Positions 1 to 8,905 of a stretch of 64,000 nucleotides of DNA are shown piece after piece; positions within the stretch are counted from its first letter, which is position 1; each line of letters begins with the position of its first letter. Position numbers and translations under genes: made by a program. Below the pieces are notes generated by a model. It made no database searches. It worked only from the letters and a program-made list of their open reading frames with translations, and was not told where the DNA came from. The DNA is from Microbacterium gorillae (GTDB lineage Bacteria; Actinomycetota; Actinomycetes; Actinomycetales; Microbacteriaceae): positions 1,625,853 through 1,689,852 of the forward strand of contig NZ_LN648875.1 of the NCBI RefSeq assembly GCF_000826185.2. The letters are read 5' to 3'.

Positions 1-491
1 GTACCGGGATCGGAACGGCGGCGGTCATGGGCGGGGTGCCGATCCGGGGTGCCCACGGTCATGCCGGAATTCTCGGTGGTCACGTGACGGTCGACATCGA
101 CGGTCCACCCTGCCCGTGCGGAAACATCGGGTGCGCGGAGCAGCTCGCCTCCAGCCGCACGCTGCGCGAGGCGGGAATCGGACCGGAGCAGTGGGCGTCC
201 GCCGCCGCCGGGACGGCGACCCTCGCGGTACGGCGCGCAATCGAGGCGCATCTGCGGGTGTGGGGCGCGGTGGCGGTCACGATGTGCCACATGTACGACC
301 CGGACGTCGTCGTCCTGACCGGCGGGATCCTGCGAGCGGGGGACATCGTGCGCGAGGGGATCGAGCGCTGGCTGGACGCGCACCTGTGGTCCACGGCGCA
401 CCGCCCCGAGGTGCGGGTGCCGTCCGCACCGGAGCATTCCGTCCTGCGTGGCCTGGCCGTCCTGGCCGCCGATGTCGAAGGGAAATCATGA
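1..491 (+). CDS. ROK family protein (sugar kinase or repressor), 5'-truncated
   Basis: The first 162 visible residues (frame from base 3) are the C-terminal part of a ROK protein; the start lies before the window. The family signature is clear: the glycine-rich TGIGTAAVMGG strand, the HGHAGILGGH segment and the zinc-binding CPCGNIGCAE cluster. ROK proteins are either cytoplasmic glucokinase-type sugar kinases or NagC/XylR-type repressors with an N-terminal helix-turn-helix; the decisive N-terminus is missing, so the two cannot be separated here. The stop overlaps the ATG of the next gene (ATGA), which indicates translational coupling and a role in the same sugar pathway as the downstream isomerase-like protein and ABC transporter. 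Confidence 0.88.
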   Translation, partial: TGIGTAAVMGGVPIRGAHGHAGILGGHVTVDIDGPPCPCGNIGCAEQLASSRTLREAGIGPEQWASAAAGTATLAVRRAIEAHLRVWGAVAVTMCHMYDPDVVVLTGGILRAGDIVREGIERWLDAHLWSTAHRPEVRVPSAPEHSVLRGLAVLAADVEGKS

Positions 492-2326
492 CCGCGGATC
501 GAGACATGTCGCTGGTGTCCGGAGACCATCGTCCCGGTGCATACGATCTCCAACCCACGGTGCCGCTGCCGCCGGGGGAGCGGGTGCGTCATGGTGCGGA
601 CGCCTGGCGTGATGTCGCTGCGGCGGGGTCGCGCATCGTGCTGGTCGACGCCTACCCGGGCACGAACCTCGTCGCCCTCCACGCCGAGCTGACCGCCGCT
701 CTGCCGGACTGGCGCCTGATGGATGTCGAACGCGCAGCGCGCCCGATCGCCGAGATCGATCGGATGATCGCCCAGAACCTCACCGACGACCGGGTGTTCG
801 GCGTGCTCTCGCACCAGAACCTCCCGGACTTCTACGACGGCGAGGCGCTCGCCACCCTGGCTCGCCAGATCGCCGCGCTGGACGGGCCGGTCATCGTGAC
901 CGGATGGGGTGCGGCGCTGCTGGAGCCGCTGCTGGCGGAACCGGTGACCCTCGTCCTCGCCGACCTCGCGCGCTGGGAGATCCAGTTGCGACAGCGCGCG
1001 GGCGCGCCGAACTGGCACTGCGACAACGGCGACGAGGATCCCCTGCGCAAGTACAAGCGCGGCTTCTTCGTGGAGTGGCGCGTGGCCGATCGGCACAAGC
1101 GGGGCCTGTTCGATCGCGTCGACTTCGTCTACGACTCCGCCGCCCTCGCTCCCGCGCGAGCGCGCCCGGACGAGCCGGGCATGATCACCGGGGCCGCGTT
1201 CCGGGGTGCCCTGGCCGCCGCGACGGAGGGTCCGTTCCGCCTCGTTCCGTTCTTCGATCCCGGGGTCTGGGGCGGTCAGTGGATGAAGCAGCTCATCGAT
1301 CTGGACCGGTCCGAGCGGAATTACGCCTGGTGCTTCGACTGCGTCCCGGAGGAGAACTCGCTGCTGCTCGAGGGGGACGGCGGAGTCGTCGAGATCCCCG
1401 CCCTCGATCTCGTCCTGACGGAGCCGCGACGGCTGCTGGGTCAGAAGACCTTCGCCCGCTTCGGGGCCGAATTCCCGATCCGGTTCGACTTCCTGGACAC
1501 GATGGAGGGTGGCAACCTCTCCCTGCAGGTTCATCCGCTCACGGACTACATCCAGAACACGTTCGGCATGCACTACACGCAGGACGAGAGCTACTACCTC
1601 CTGGATGCGGAACCCGGGGCGGTGGTCTACCTGGGCCTGAGAGAGGGGGTCGACCCGGACGCGATGATTCGCGATCTGGAGGCGGCTCAAGCGGGTGATG
1701 CCCCGTTCCCGGCGGAGCGGTACGTCAACACCTTCCCGGCACGCAAGCACGACCACTTCGCGATCCCGGCCGGCACCGTGCACTCGTCCGGGGCGAACTC
1801 CATGGTGCTGGAGATCTCCGCGACACCGTTCATCTTCACGTTCAAACTGTGGGACTGGGGGCGAGTGGGGCTGGACGGCCGTCCGCGCCCGGTGCACCTC
1901 GAGCACGGCGTCCGCAACATCCAGTGGAACCGCGACACGGCGTGGACGCGGGAGAATCTGGTCGGTCGTGTCGAGCTGATCGCCGGTGACGGTCCGGACC
2001 GGGAGGAGCGCACCGGCCTGCACGAGCTCGAGTTCATCGAGGTCAGGCGGCACTGGTTCACCGCGTCCTCGGACCGGCACACCGACGGCACCGTGCACGT
2101 GCTGAACCTCGTCGAGGGGGACGAGGCGCGGGTGGTCAGCCCGACCGCGGCGTTCGCGCCGTTCCTGGTCCACTACGCCGAGACCTTCGTCGTTCCCGCG
2201 GCCGTCGGGGCGTATCGGCTCGAACGAACCGCGGCCTCCCGAGCGGAATCGATCGCGACGGTGACCGCGTACGTCCGGGGCACCCGGAACTCGGACGATC
2301 GGCGCGACGGCGACGAATCTCCGTGA
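488..2326 (+). CDS. Class I mannose-6-phosphate isomerase-like protein with N-terminal extension
   Basis: A 612-residue cytoplasmic protein. The C-terminal half has the cupin metal-site motifs of class I phosphomannose isomerases: NLSLQVHP (Gln and His), DESYYLLD (Glu) and the distal IPAGTVHSSG (His). The first roughly 230 residues resemble a degenerate nucleoside-kinase-like domain (VIVTGWGAALLEPLL, a basic KYKRGFFVEWR stretch) without a convincing P-loop. Long two-domain members of this family occur in Firmicutes and Actinobacteria sugar operons, so the architecture itself is not new. The ATG at 488 is chosen because it forms an ATGA overlap with the ROK stop; the same frame stays open upstream to 116, but that part would overlap the ROK gene. 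Probable role: interconversion of a hexose or aldose phosphate delivered by the adjacent ABC system; the true substrate is unknown. Confidence 0.82.
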   Translation: MTADRDMSLVSGDHRPGAYDLQPTVPLPPGERVRHGADAWRDVAAAGSRIVLVDAYPGTNLVALHAELTAALPDWRLMDVERAARPIAEIDRMIAQNLTDDRVFGVLSHQNLPDFYDGEALATLARQIAALDGPVIVTGWGAALLEPLLAEPVTLVLADLARWEIQLRQRAGAPNWHCDNGDEDPLRKYKRGFFVEWRVADRHKRGLFDRVDFVYDSAALAPARARPDEPGMITGAAFRGALAAATEGPFRLVPFFDPGVWGGQWMKQLIDLDRSERNYAWCFDCVPEENSLLLEGDGGVVEIPALDLVLTEPRRLLGQKTFARFGAEFPIRFDFLDTMEGGNLSLQVHPLTDYIQNTFGMHYTQDESYYLLDAEPGAVVYLGLREGVDPDAMIRDLEAAQAGDAPFPAERYVNTFPARKHDHFAIPAGTVHSSGANSMVLEISATPFIFTFKLWDWGRVGLDGRPRPVHLEHGVRNIQWNRDTAWTRENLVGRVELIAGDGPDREERTGLHELEFIEVRRHWFTASSDRHTDGTVHVLNLVEGDEARVVSPTAAFAPFLVHYAETFVVPAAVGAYRLERTAASRAESIATVTAYVRGTRNSDDRRDGDESP

Positions 2327-2331
2327 GTACC

Positions 2332-2360
2332 TTGCGCAGATCCCAGCGCATTGCTACGGT
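2332..2360 (+). promoter_or_regulatory. Promoter of the sugar ABC transporter operon
   Basis: TTGCGC at 2332-2337 and TACGGT at 2355-2360 are separated by exactly 17 bp, a good sigma-70 arrangement, and lie just upstream of the binding-protein gene. Predicted transcription start is near 2367, immediately before the palindromic operator. Confidence 0.5.
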
Positions 2361-2370
2361 GTGCGCTAAT

Positions 2371-2384
2371 TGGTAACGATACCA
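2371..2384 (+). promoter_or_regulatory. LacI-type operator
   Basis: TGGTAACGATACCA is a 14-bp palindrome with a central CG and one mismatched pair, the classic shape of LacI/GalR family operators. It sits at the predicted transcription start, so a bound repressor would block the transporter operon. No LacI-family gene lies in the window; the ROK protein upstream is a different family and would not be expected to use a CG-centred site. Confidence 0.62.
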
Positions 2385-2409
2385 CCACCAGTGAGACAAG
2401 GGAGTCCTC

Positions 2410-3681
2410 ATGACATCGCGACGCATGGCCGCCATTGCGCTGGTGGCCCTCTCGGCCATCGGCGTCACGCTGGGCGGTTGCTCCGGATCGGGATCGCCGA
2501 GCTCGACCGCCGGCGCCACCGGAACGCTGAACTTCTACACCGACAAAGCGGCGTGGAAGCCGGACTTCGAAAAGCTCAACGCCGCGAGCAAGTCCGCGAC
2601 CGACATCACCCTGTCGGTGACGGGGTACTCGGACTCCAACCAGTACAACGCGTTCATCAAGCAGTCCTTCCGCACGAGCAAGACCCCCGGTCTGTTCACC
2701 TGGCACACCGGCGACGACCTGAAGAGCCTCGTCGATGACAACCTGCTCGCGGACACCACGAGCATCTGGGACAAGGCGATCTCGGAGGGCTGGGCGAGCG
2801 AGGATCTGCGCAAGACCTACACGTTCGACGGCAAGCAGTACTGCGTGCCGATGAACGTCGCCTACTGGGTGATGTTCTACGACAAGAAGACGTTCGCGAA
2901 GTACGATCTGCAGGTTCCGACGACGTGGGATGAACTGAACACCGTCGCCTCGACGCTGAAGAGCAAGGGCGTCACCCCGTACAACCAGTCGAACGTGCTG
3001 TTCACCTTCCAGTGGTTCCAGCACCTCGTCGCCACGACCGACCCCGCGCTGTACTCCGGACTCGAGGACGGCTCCGTGAAGTACACCGACCCGCGGATCG
3101 TGAAGATCATGGACCTCTGGCTCACGGAGCAGAAGGCCGGCTGGTTCAGCGACCCGGGCAGCACGGTGGACCCGGCGGTCGGCCTCAAGCAGGGCGACTT
3201 CGCGATGATCGACATGGGCACCTGGTTCGCCGGGAACCTCGCCAGCGCCGGGATGAAGGCCGGGACGGACTACGGCATGTTCATCATCCCGCCGGTGAAC
3301 TCGTCGTTGCAGACGACCCCGGTCGCGGTGGAGTCCGGCCCGATGTGCACGGCGGAGAAGTCGCCGCAGAAGGCTCTCGGCCTCGCGTACTCCGAGTGGT
3401 GGATGTCCCCCGAGGGGCAGACGCAGTGGAACCAGGCGCACCCGGATGTCGCGTTCAACCCGAAGGCGACGGTGAGCGATCCGAGCCTGAAGGCGATCGG
3501 CAGCGAGGTGACGACTGACAAGTACTCCCAGTACGAGCGGTTCTACGAGGCGATGCCGACGTCGGTGGTCACCGTGGCCGTCGAGCAGTTCGGCGCGTTC
3601 AACACGAACCCGGGCGACCCCATGCCGTTCTTGCAGAAGATCCAGGACGCGGCGGACACCTATTGGGCGACCCAGAAGTAA
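2410..3681 (+). CDS. Sugar ABC transporter substrate-binding lipoprotein
   Basis: 423 residues. The N-terminus is a lipoprotein signal peptide (basic MTSRR, hydrophobic core, lipobox LGGCSG), so the mature protein is expected to be lipid-anchored outside the membrane. The body is a family-1 extracellular solute-binding protein (MalE/UgpB-like): residues near 170-185 (WVMFYDKKTF, PTTWDELN) and the GDFAMIDMGTW segment are typical. It captures a sugar or oligosaccharide and hands it to the two permeases that follow 4 bp downstream. An AAGGGAG ribosome site lies 8 bp before the ATG. The LacI-type operator just upstream suggests induction by the transported sugar. Confidence 0.9.
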   Translation: MTSRRMAAIALVALSAIGVTLGGCSGSGSPSSTAGATGTLNFYTDKAAWKPDFEKLNAASKSATDITLSVTGYSDSNQYNAFIKQSFRTSKTPGLFTWHTGDDLKSLVDDNLLADTTSIWDKAISEGWASEDLRKTYTFDGKQYCVPMNVAYWVMFYDKKTFAKYDLQVPTTWDELNTVASTLKSKGVTPYNQSNVLFTFQWFQHLVATTDPALYSGLEDGSVKYTDPRIVKIMDLWLTEQKAGWFSDPGSTVDPAVGLKQGDFAMIDMGTWFAGNLASAGMKAGTDYGMFIIPPVNSSLQTTPVAVESGPMCTAEKSPQKALGLAYSEWWMSPEGQTQWNQAHPDVAFNPKATVSDPSLKAIGSEVTTDKYSQYERFYEAMPTSVVTVAVEQFGAFNTNPGDPMPFLQKIQDAADTYWATQK

Positions 3682-3685
3682 GAGC

Positions 3686-4561
3686 ATGGCCGCGCGTGCG
3701 ACGAGCTACCAGTGGTCGGCCCGGGGCTTCATCGCCCCGGGCGTGATCCTGGTCGCGGTCCTTCTCTACCTGCCCCTGCTGTGGACGGTGTTCCTGAGCT
3801 TCACCACGTATGACGGGCTGAGCGACCCGAAGTGGGTCGGCCTGTCCAACTACGTGACGATGTTCACCGACAGCGGCTTCTTCGGCTCGGCCGGGAACAC
3901 CCTGCTGTGGGTGATCGGGACGCTGGTCATCCCGGTGGGAGTGGGACTGGCGATCGCGTTGCTGACGTGGAACCTCGGCGGCGGGATCTGGCTGCGGTTG
4001 CCGTTCCTCATCCCGTACGCCCTTTCCGGTATCGGCGTCGGCGTGATCTGGTCCTTCATCCTCTCCTCGAACGGAGCACTGGACCAGGCACTCGCGGCCA
4101 TCGGCATCAGCGACCCGCCCCGGTGGTTGCTGGACACCCCGTTGAACACGGTGATGATGATCATCGCGTCGGCGTGGCAGGGGGTCGGCGTGAACGCCCT
4201 GCTGTTCACGATCGGGCTGCAGTCGATTCCGGCCGAGCCCCTCGAGGCGGCGCGGATCGACGGCGCGGGGGGTCCGCGGCTGTTCGGCAGCATCATCTGG
4301 CCGATGCTGCGTCCGCTCACCGCGGTCGTGGTCGGGCTGTCCATCGTCGCGAGCCTGAAGACGTTCGACATCGTCTGGAGCATGACCAACGGTGGTCCGG
4401 GCACGGCGAGCGAGACCCTCGCGCTGACGATGTACAAGGACACCTTCGTCAACAGCAACTACGGGCTCGGGTCCGCCGTGGCCGTCTTCCTCTCGGTCGT
4501 GACGCTCGTCGCCTCCGTCGTGTACCTGCGTCAGCAGCTGTCGCCGAAGAACGAGGTGTGA
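3686..4561 (+). CDS. Sugar ABC transporter permease, MalF/UgpA type
   Basis: 291-residue inner-membrane protein with about six transmembrane helices (first near residues 17-40). The EAA cytoplasmic loop that docks the ATPase is visible as EAARIDGAGGPRLFGSIIWP. It forms the translocation channel with the next gene product. The gene starts 4 bp after the binding-protein stop and its stop is followed within 1 bp by the second permease. No ATP-binding subunit is encoded nearby; such CUT1 systems often share one ATPase (MsmK/MalK type) encoded elsewhere. Confidence 0.9.
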   Translation: MAARATSYQWSARGFIAPGVILVAVLLYLPLLWTVFLSFTTYDGLSDPKWVGLSNYVTMFTDSGFFGSAGNTLLWVIGTLVIPVGVGLAIALLTWNLGGGIWLRLPFLIPYALSGIGVGVIWSFILSSNGALDQALAAIGISDPPRWLLDTPLNTVMMIIASAWQGVGVNALLFTIGLQSIPAEPLEAARIDGAGGPRLFGSIIWPMLRPLTAVVVGLSIVASLKTFDIVWSMTNGGPGTASETLALTMYKDTFVNSNYGLGSAVAVFLSVVTLVASVVYLRQQLSPKNEV

Positions 4562-4562
4562 G

Positions 4563-5447
4563 ATGAGCCAGACACGCACGATCCTCACCGGCACCGGTTC
4601 CCACCCAACCGCGCTCCGGCACCGCCGCACGCACCCGTCCACCGTGATCCGCGTCGTGGTGCTGGTGGTGCTCGGCATCATCTGGCTGCTGCCGACGTAC
4701 CTGCTCATCGTGAACGCGGCCAAGGACCCGACCACCTTCACCTCGAAGACCGCCTGGGCCGTGACCGACTTCCACCTCTTCCAGAATTTCGGCGCCGCAC
4801 TCGAGCTGTCCGGGCTCGCCGGCAGCGTGCTGAGCACGCTGCTGTACGCGATCCTCTCGCCGGCGATCGCGGTCCTGGTCGGCGCGGCCGCGGGCTTCGC
4901 GATCGTCGCTCTCCACCTGCGACACGGGTTCGCGTGGTTCGTCTTCATCTTCGGCGGCACGATCTTCCCCCTGCAGATGATCCTGCTGCCGCTGTTCGAC
5001 GGCTATTCCCGGACCGGGCTGTTCGACACCCGGACGGGCATGGTGATCGTCTACACCGCCATCTCGATCCCGTTCTCCGCGTTCGTGATGCGCAATTTCT
5101 TCACCGGCATCGCGCACAGCATCTTCGAGGCGGCCGTGCTGGACGGGGCCACGACCTGGCGGATCTTCCTGCGGATGTACCTGCCGATGGCCTCCAGCGC
5201 GCTGGTGGCGATCTTCATCCTGCAGGCGACCTTCGTCTGGAACGACCTGCTGCTGGGTCTGACCCTGAGTCAGTCCGACGACATCCGGCCGATCATCACG
5301 ACCCTCTCGGGCATGCAGTCCACATACGGCGGCGCGCAGATGTCCACCGTGCTGGCCGCCGCCGTGCTGGTCTCGCTGCCGACCGTGATCCTCTTCCTGG
5401 CGACGCAGCGCTTCTTCTCCCGTGGCCTCGCGCTCGGACAGACCTGA
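4563..5447 (+). CDS. Sugar ABC transporter permease, MalG/UgpE type
   Basis: 294 residues, about six membrane helices (first near 30-50) and an EAA loop (EAAVLDGATTWRIFLRMYLP). It is the second channel half of the same importer. It is followed 13 bp later by the glycosidase gene, so uptake and hydrolysis are probably co-expressed. Confidence 0.9.
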   Translation: MSQTRTILTGTGSHPTALRHRRTHPSTVIRVVVLVVLGIIWLLPTYLLIVNAAKDPTTFTSKTAWAVTDFHLFQNFGAALELSGLAGSVLSTLLYAILSPAIAVLVGAAAGFAIVALHLRHGFAWFVFIFGGTIFPLQMILLPLFDGYSRTGLFDTRTGMVIVYTAISIPFSAFVMRNFFTGIAHSIFEAAVLDGATTWRIFLRMYLPMASSALVAIFILQATFVWNDLLLGLTLSQSDDIRPIITTLSGMQSTYGGAQMSTVLAAAVLVSLPTVILFLATQRFFSRGLALGQT

Positions 5448-5460
5448 CGAAAGGACGGGC

Positions 5461-7581
5461 GTGCACCCGCAGACCCCCACCCTCGACGAACTCGCCGCCG
5501 ATCCGGTGACGCACCACGACGACGACATGATCGCCCCGACCGGACTGACGAACTTCCTCGGCACGGTTCGCGTCGATCACGATCTCACCGCGGTGAGTGT
5601 GATGCAGTTCCCGCCGGTGTCGCAAGGGGCCACGCGGACCGCCGCGCTGTTCGTTGACGGACGCCTGTTCGCCTCGCTCGGGGTTCCGGTCACGCACGAG
5701 TGGCGTCCGGATCGTGAGCGACGCACCGCACGCTGGGACGGGTGGGAAGTGGAGACCACGACGGTGTGCGTCCCGGGCGAGACCGCCGTGGCGATCGAGA
5801 TCCGGGTGCGCAACACCACGGCGGCGGAGCGCACCGTCACTCTCGCGCTGTCGCTGTCCGCGCGCGTGACGGTGACGCCGGAGGGCTGGCGTGCGGCGGA
5901 GTCGCCGGCCGCTGCGAACCTCGTCGAGGTCGCCGACGATCGCGTGGTCTTCCGGGACCCCGACGGGACGGCGTGGAGCGTGCAGGGGCTGGATGTGCCG
6001 GCGCGTTACCGGCCGAGTGGGGTCGTCAGCGCGGAGGGGTTCGACCTGGGCATCGGTGGCAACGGCCGCGGGGCGGAGGTGAGTGCACAGCTCGTCGTTC
6101 CGGCCGGGGGACAGGCCCGGTGCGGATACGTGGCGGCGCTGGCGACGGACGCCGCGGCCGCCGGGGCGATGTATGACCGGGTGATCGCCGACGTCCCGGC
6201 GGCGGTCGTCGGCGCGCAGCGCTTCTGGCAGGAACAACTCGTCGCGGCGTTCCGGGCGGATGACGAGGCGTTCTCCGGTCACCTGCCGACGCTGGAGACC
6301 ACGGACCCGGTGCTGCGCCGGCTGTACCACTGGGCCGTGCTGGGAGTGGTGTGGTTCCGGCGCGACCACGCGGGCAACGTTCTCGGCCGCACGTACGACA
6401 CCCTGATGCCGAACTACTGGGGGACGACGACCTTCATCTGGGACTACAGCCTGTCCTCGCTCACGCACGCGCTGCTCGATCCGACCGAGATGCGCCGACA
6501 GCTGCTGCACTGGGTGGACCGCGACATCCACACCCACTTCGGCACGTCCTCGCTGACCGGGGAGCCCGTGGGCAACTGGTACTCGGTGAACGATTACGCG
6601 ATGACCCGCCTCGTCCATGACTACATCCGCATCACCGGGGACGATGCGCTGCTGGATGAGCCGGTCGGTGACGGGACGGTTCTGGACGCGCTGCACGCGT
6701 GGGCGACGGCCTGGCGGGGGCGGCGTCGGGGGAGCGCGCTCGCGGATTACGGCGAGATCGACAACCTCCTCGAGTGCGTGAGCTCGTACACGCACGAGGT
6801 CGCGAGTCTGAACGCCGCGAACGTCTGGGTGATGCGCACGGCGGCCGAGCTGCTGCGGCTGCGCGATGATCCCCGGGCCGCGGACCTCGAGGACGAGGCC
6901 GAGCGCCTGGTGCCCGAGATCATCGACCGCTACGTTCCCGGCACCGGGTACTTCACCGCGGGGCAGCCCGACGGGACGCGCCTGCCGGTGCGGCACTGCT
7001 ACGACTTCAGCGTGGTCGGCACGACCATCGCCGCGGAGCTGCCACCCCGGACACGACGGGAGATGGTCGCCTTCTTCCAGCGGGAACTGCAGACGGAGAA
7101 CTGGATGCGCGCGCTGTCACCGTGGGATCCGGATGCCAGCTACTCGGTCCGTCCGGACCATCAGTGGAACGGTGCATATCCGGCGTGGCCCGCGGACGCA
7201 GCCCGCGCCCTGATCGACCTCGGCGCCGCCGAGGTCGCCCTGGATTGGCTGCCGGGCCTCGCCCGATCGGCCAATCAGGGCCCGATGGGGCAGGCCCACT
7301 TCGTGACGGAGGCGCAACCGTCGATCAACGGCGGCGCTCGCAAAGCGCCCCCGCAGCTGCCGTACATCATCGACTGGGCGTGCTCATCCTCGGGTGCCTG
7401 GGTGGAGTTGATCCTCACTGGGCTGTTCGGACTGCGCGTCGACGCCGCCGGCTCGGTGCGTGCGGGTGGCCCGATCGCGACCCGTGACCCCGGTGCTGTG
7501 CTGCGCGATGTCCGGATCGGAGATCGCCGGGTGGACGTCCACGCCGATGGACGCGTGAGTGAGCATGTCCCCTCGCCCTGA
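5461..7581 (+). CDS. Six-hairpin glycosidase-like protein (cytoplasmic)
   Basis: 706 residues from the GTG at 5461, which has an AAAGGA ribosome site 6 bp upstream; a longer in-frame start at 5422 would overlap the permease. The N-terminal 270 residues look like a beta-sandwich (IEIRVRNTTAAERTVTLALS), and residues about 280-650 like an (alpha/alpha)6 barrel with conserved aromatic and acidic positions (NYWGTTTFIWDYS, ADYGEIDNLLECVSSYTHE). This two-domain design is seen in six-hairpin glycosidases such as rhamnosidase, glucoamylase and phosphorylase-like families. No signal peptide is visible, so it probably acts on oligosaccharides imported by the preceding transporter. The exact CAZy family and substrate cannot be fixed from sequence reading. 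Confidence 0.68.
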   Translation: MHPQTPTLDELAADPVTHHDDDMIAPTGLTNFLGTVRVDHDLTAVSVMQFPPVSQGATRTAALFVDGRLFASLGVPVTHEWRPDRERRTARWDGWEVETTTVCVPGETAVAIEIRVRNTTAAERTVTLALSLSARVTVTPEGWRAAESPAAANLVEVADDRVVFRDPDGTAWSVQGLDVPARYRPSGVVSAEGFDLGIGGNGRGAEVSAQLVVPAGGQARCGYVAALATDAAAAGAMYDRVIADVPAAVVGAQRFWQEQLVAAFRADDEAFSGHLPTLETTDPVLRRLYHWAVLGVVWFRRDHAGNVLGRTYDTLMPNYWGTTTFIWDYSLSSLTHALLDPTEMRRQLLHWVDRDIHTHFGTSSLTGEPVGNWYSVNDYAMTRLVHDYIRITGDDALLDEPVGDGTVLDALHAWATAWRGRRRGSALADYGEIDNLLECVSSYTHEVASLNAANVWVMRTAAELLRLRDDPRAADLEDEAERLVPEIIDRYVPGTGYFTAGQPDGTRLPVRHCYDFSVVGTTIAAELPPRTRREMVAFFQRELQTENWMRALSPWDPDASYSVRPDHQWNGAYPAWPADAARALIDLGAAEVALDWLPGLARSANQGPMGQAHFVTEAQPSINGGARKAPPQLPYIIDWACSSSGAWVELILTGLFGLRVDAAGSVRAGGPIATRDPGAVLRDVRIGDRRVDVHADGRVSEHVPSP

Positions 7582-7614
7582 CGGGCGATCGTCGAGAAGC
7601 GAAGGAGAGCGGCG

Positions 7615-8766
7615 ATGAACAGGATGATCCGTGGACTGGGCGTCGTGGGGCTCGGGGCACTGCTGACGCTCGGGATGGCCCCCGCCGCGCACGCCGCGGC
7701 CCCGACCGGCGGCCATCGGACCTGCTCGCTCGCGAGCGGAACGCTGACGGCCGCCGCGAGCACGGACACTGCGCTGACCGACATGTTCACCACCTACGGC
7801 GACACCGGCGGCGGATGGACGGGCGGGGACAGCACCTTCTCGCTCCGGCTGCGCGGAAACACCACGGGGTGGTTCTTCTCGGACACGTTCCTGGGGAAGG
7901 TGAGCGACGGTGCACGGCCGAAGGATTCCCCCTTCGTGAACAACTCGATCGTCGTCCAGGGCAAGAACGGCCTGCGCACGGTGACCGGTGGGACCCCGAG
8001 TGCACCGGAGGGCGTCATCCCGCCGGAGGCGAACGGGGACTGGTACTGGATCGGCAACCCGATCGACGGCACCGGTGGCACCGTCCAGATCCCGGTCCTC
8101 CGCTTCCACCGCACCGGAAGCGGGTCGTTCGATTTCGCGTGGGTGGCCAATCGCCTGGCGACCCTCGACGGCAAGACGCTCACGCTGCGTTCGCTGACCG
8201 ACCTGCCCTCGGCCACCGGCATCAACTGGGGGTCGTGGACGATGCGCGATCACGGCTCGACCTACGTCTACGGCATCAACGACGTCGCCGGCGTTCGCAG
8301 CGCCTACCTCGCCCGTGTCTCCGGCAATGACGGACTGCGCGGCACCTGGAGCTTCTGGAACGGCACCGGATGGTCGGCCGCAGAATCCGCGGCGGTCCCG
8401 GTCGCGCCTTACGTGTCCAACGAGTTCAGCGTCGCGCCCTACCAGGACGGGTACCTGATGATCACCCAGGACACGTCCGAACTCTTCTCGACGCGCATTC
8501 TGGCCCGGGTGTCGTGCTCCTTGACCGGGCCGTTCTCCACCGGAGTGGCGGTGTACCGCACGCCGGAGACCGGAGCCTCCGGCAGCTACCACGACGCGAA
8601 CGTGTGGACATACAACGCGCACGAGCACCCCGATCTCCGTCGGGGGAACCACCTGGTGGTGACCTACAACGTGAACACCTTCGACAACGTCAACAGCGTG
8701 TACGACGACGTCACGATCTACCGACCGCGCTTCCTCGATGTCACGCTGAACTTCACCGGCAAGTGA
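7615..8766 (+). CDS. Secreted DUF4185/DUF5005-like beta-propeller protein
   Basis: 383 residues with a Sec signal peptide ending near AHAAAP (residues 1-27). The mature part has repeated DTGGGWTGGDSTFS / WFFSDTFLG / SYHDANVWTYNAH segments, which I associate with DUF4185/DUF5005 proteins, a GH43-like five-bladed beta-propeller group found beside carbohydrate genes. It starts 33 bp after the glycosidase, with an AAGGAG site, so it belongs to the same operon. Likely role is extracellular recognition or cleavage of the polysaccharide feeding the transporter; activity is not established. Confidence 0.68.
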   Translation: MNRMIRGLGVVGLGALLTLGMAPAAHAAAPTGGHRTCSLASGTLTAAASTDTALTDMFTTYGDTGGGWTGGDSTFSLRLRGNTTGWFFSDTFLGKVSDGARPKDSPFVNNSIVVQGKNGLRTVTGGTPSAPEGVIPPEANGDWYWIGNPIDGTGGTVQIPVLRFHRTGSGSFDFAWVANRLATLDGKTLTLRSLTDLPSATGINWGSWTMRDHGSTYVYGINDVAGVRSAYLARVSGNDGLRGTWSFWNGTGWSAAESAAVPVAPYVSNEFSVAPYQDGYLMITQDTSELFSTRILARVSCSLTGPFSTGVAVYRTPETGASGSYHDANVWTYNAHEHPDLRRGNHLVVTYNVNTFDNVNSVYDDVTIYRPRFLDVTLNFTGK

Positions 8767-8905
8767 GGCGGAGGAGCGGGATCACTCCACGGTGAACGAC
8801 GCGTCCGGGCTGGCGCAGCTGCCGGACCCACCGCCGGACGCGGAGACCCGGCGTGATCATGGCAGAGGCCGGCCCGGACGGGGACGTCCGTGGCCCGATC
8901 GAGAC

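Noticed and set aside
80..2173. 697-residue open frame opposite the isomerase-like gene
   Set aside because: Arg/Gly/Val-rich translation without motifs, exact shadow of the plus-strand gene in GC-rich DNA.
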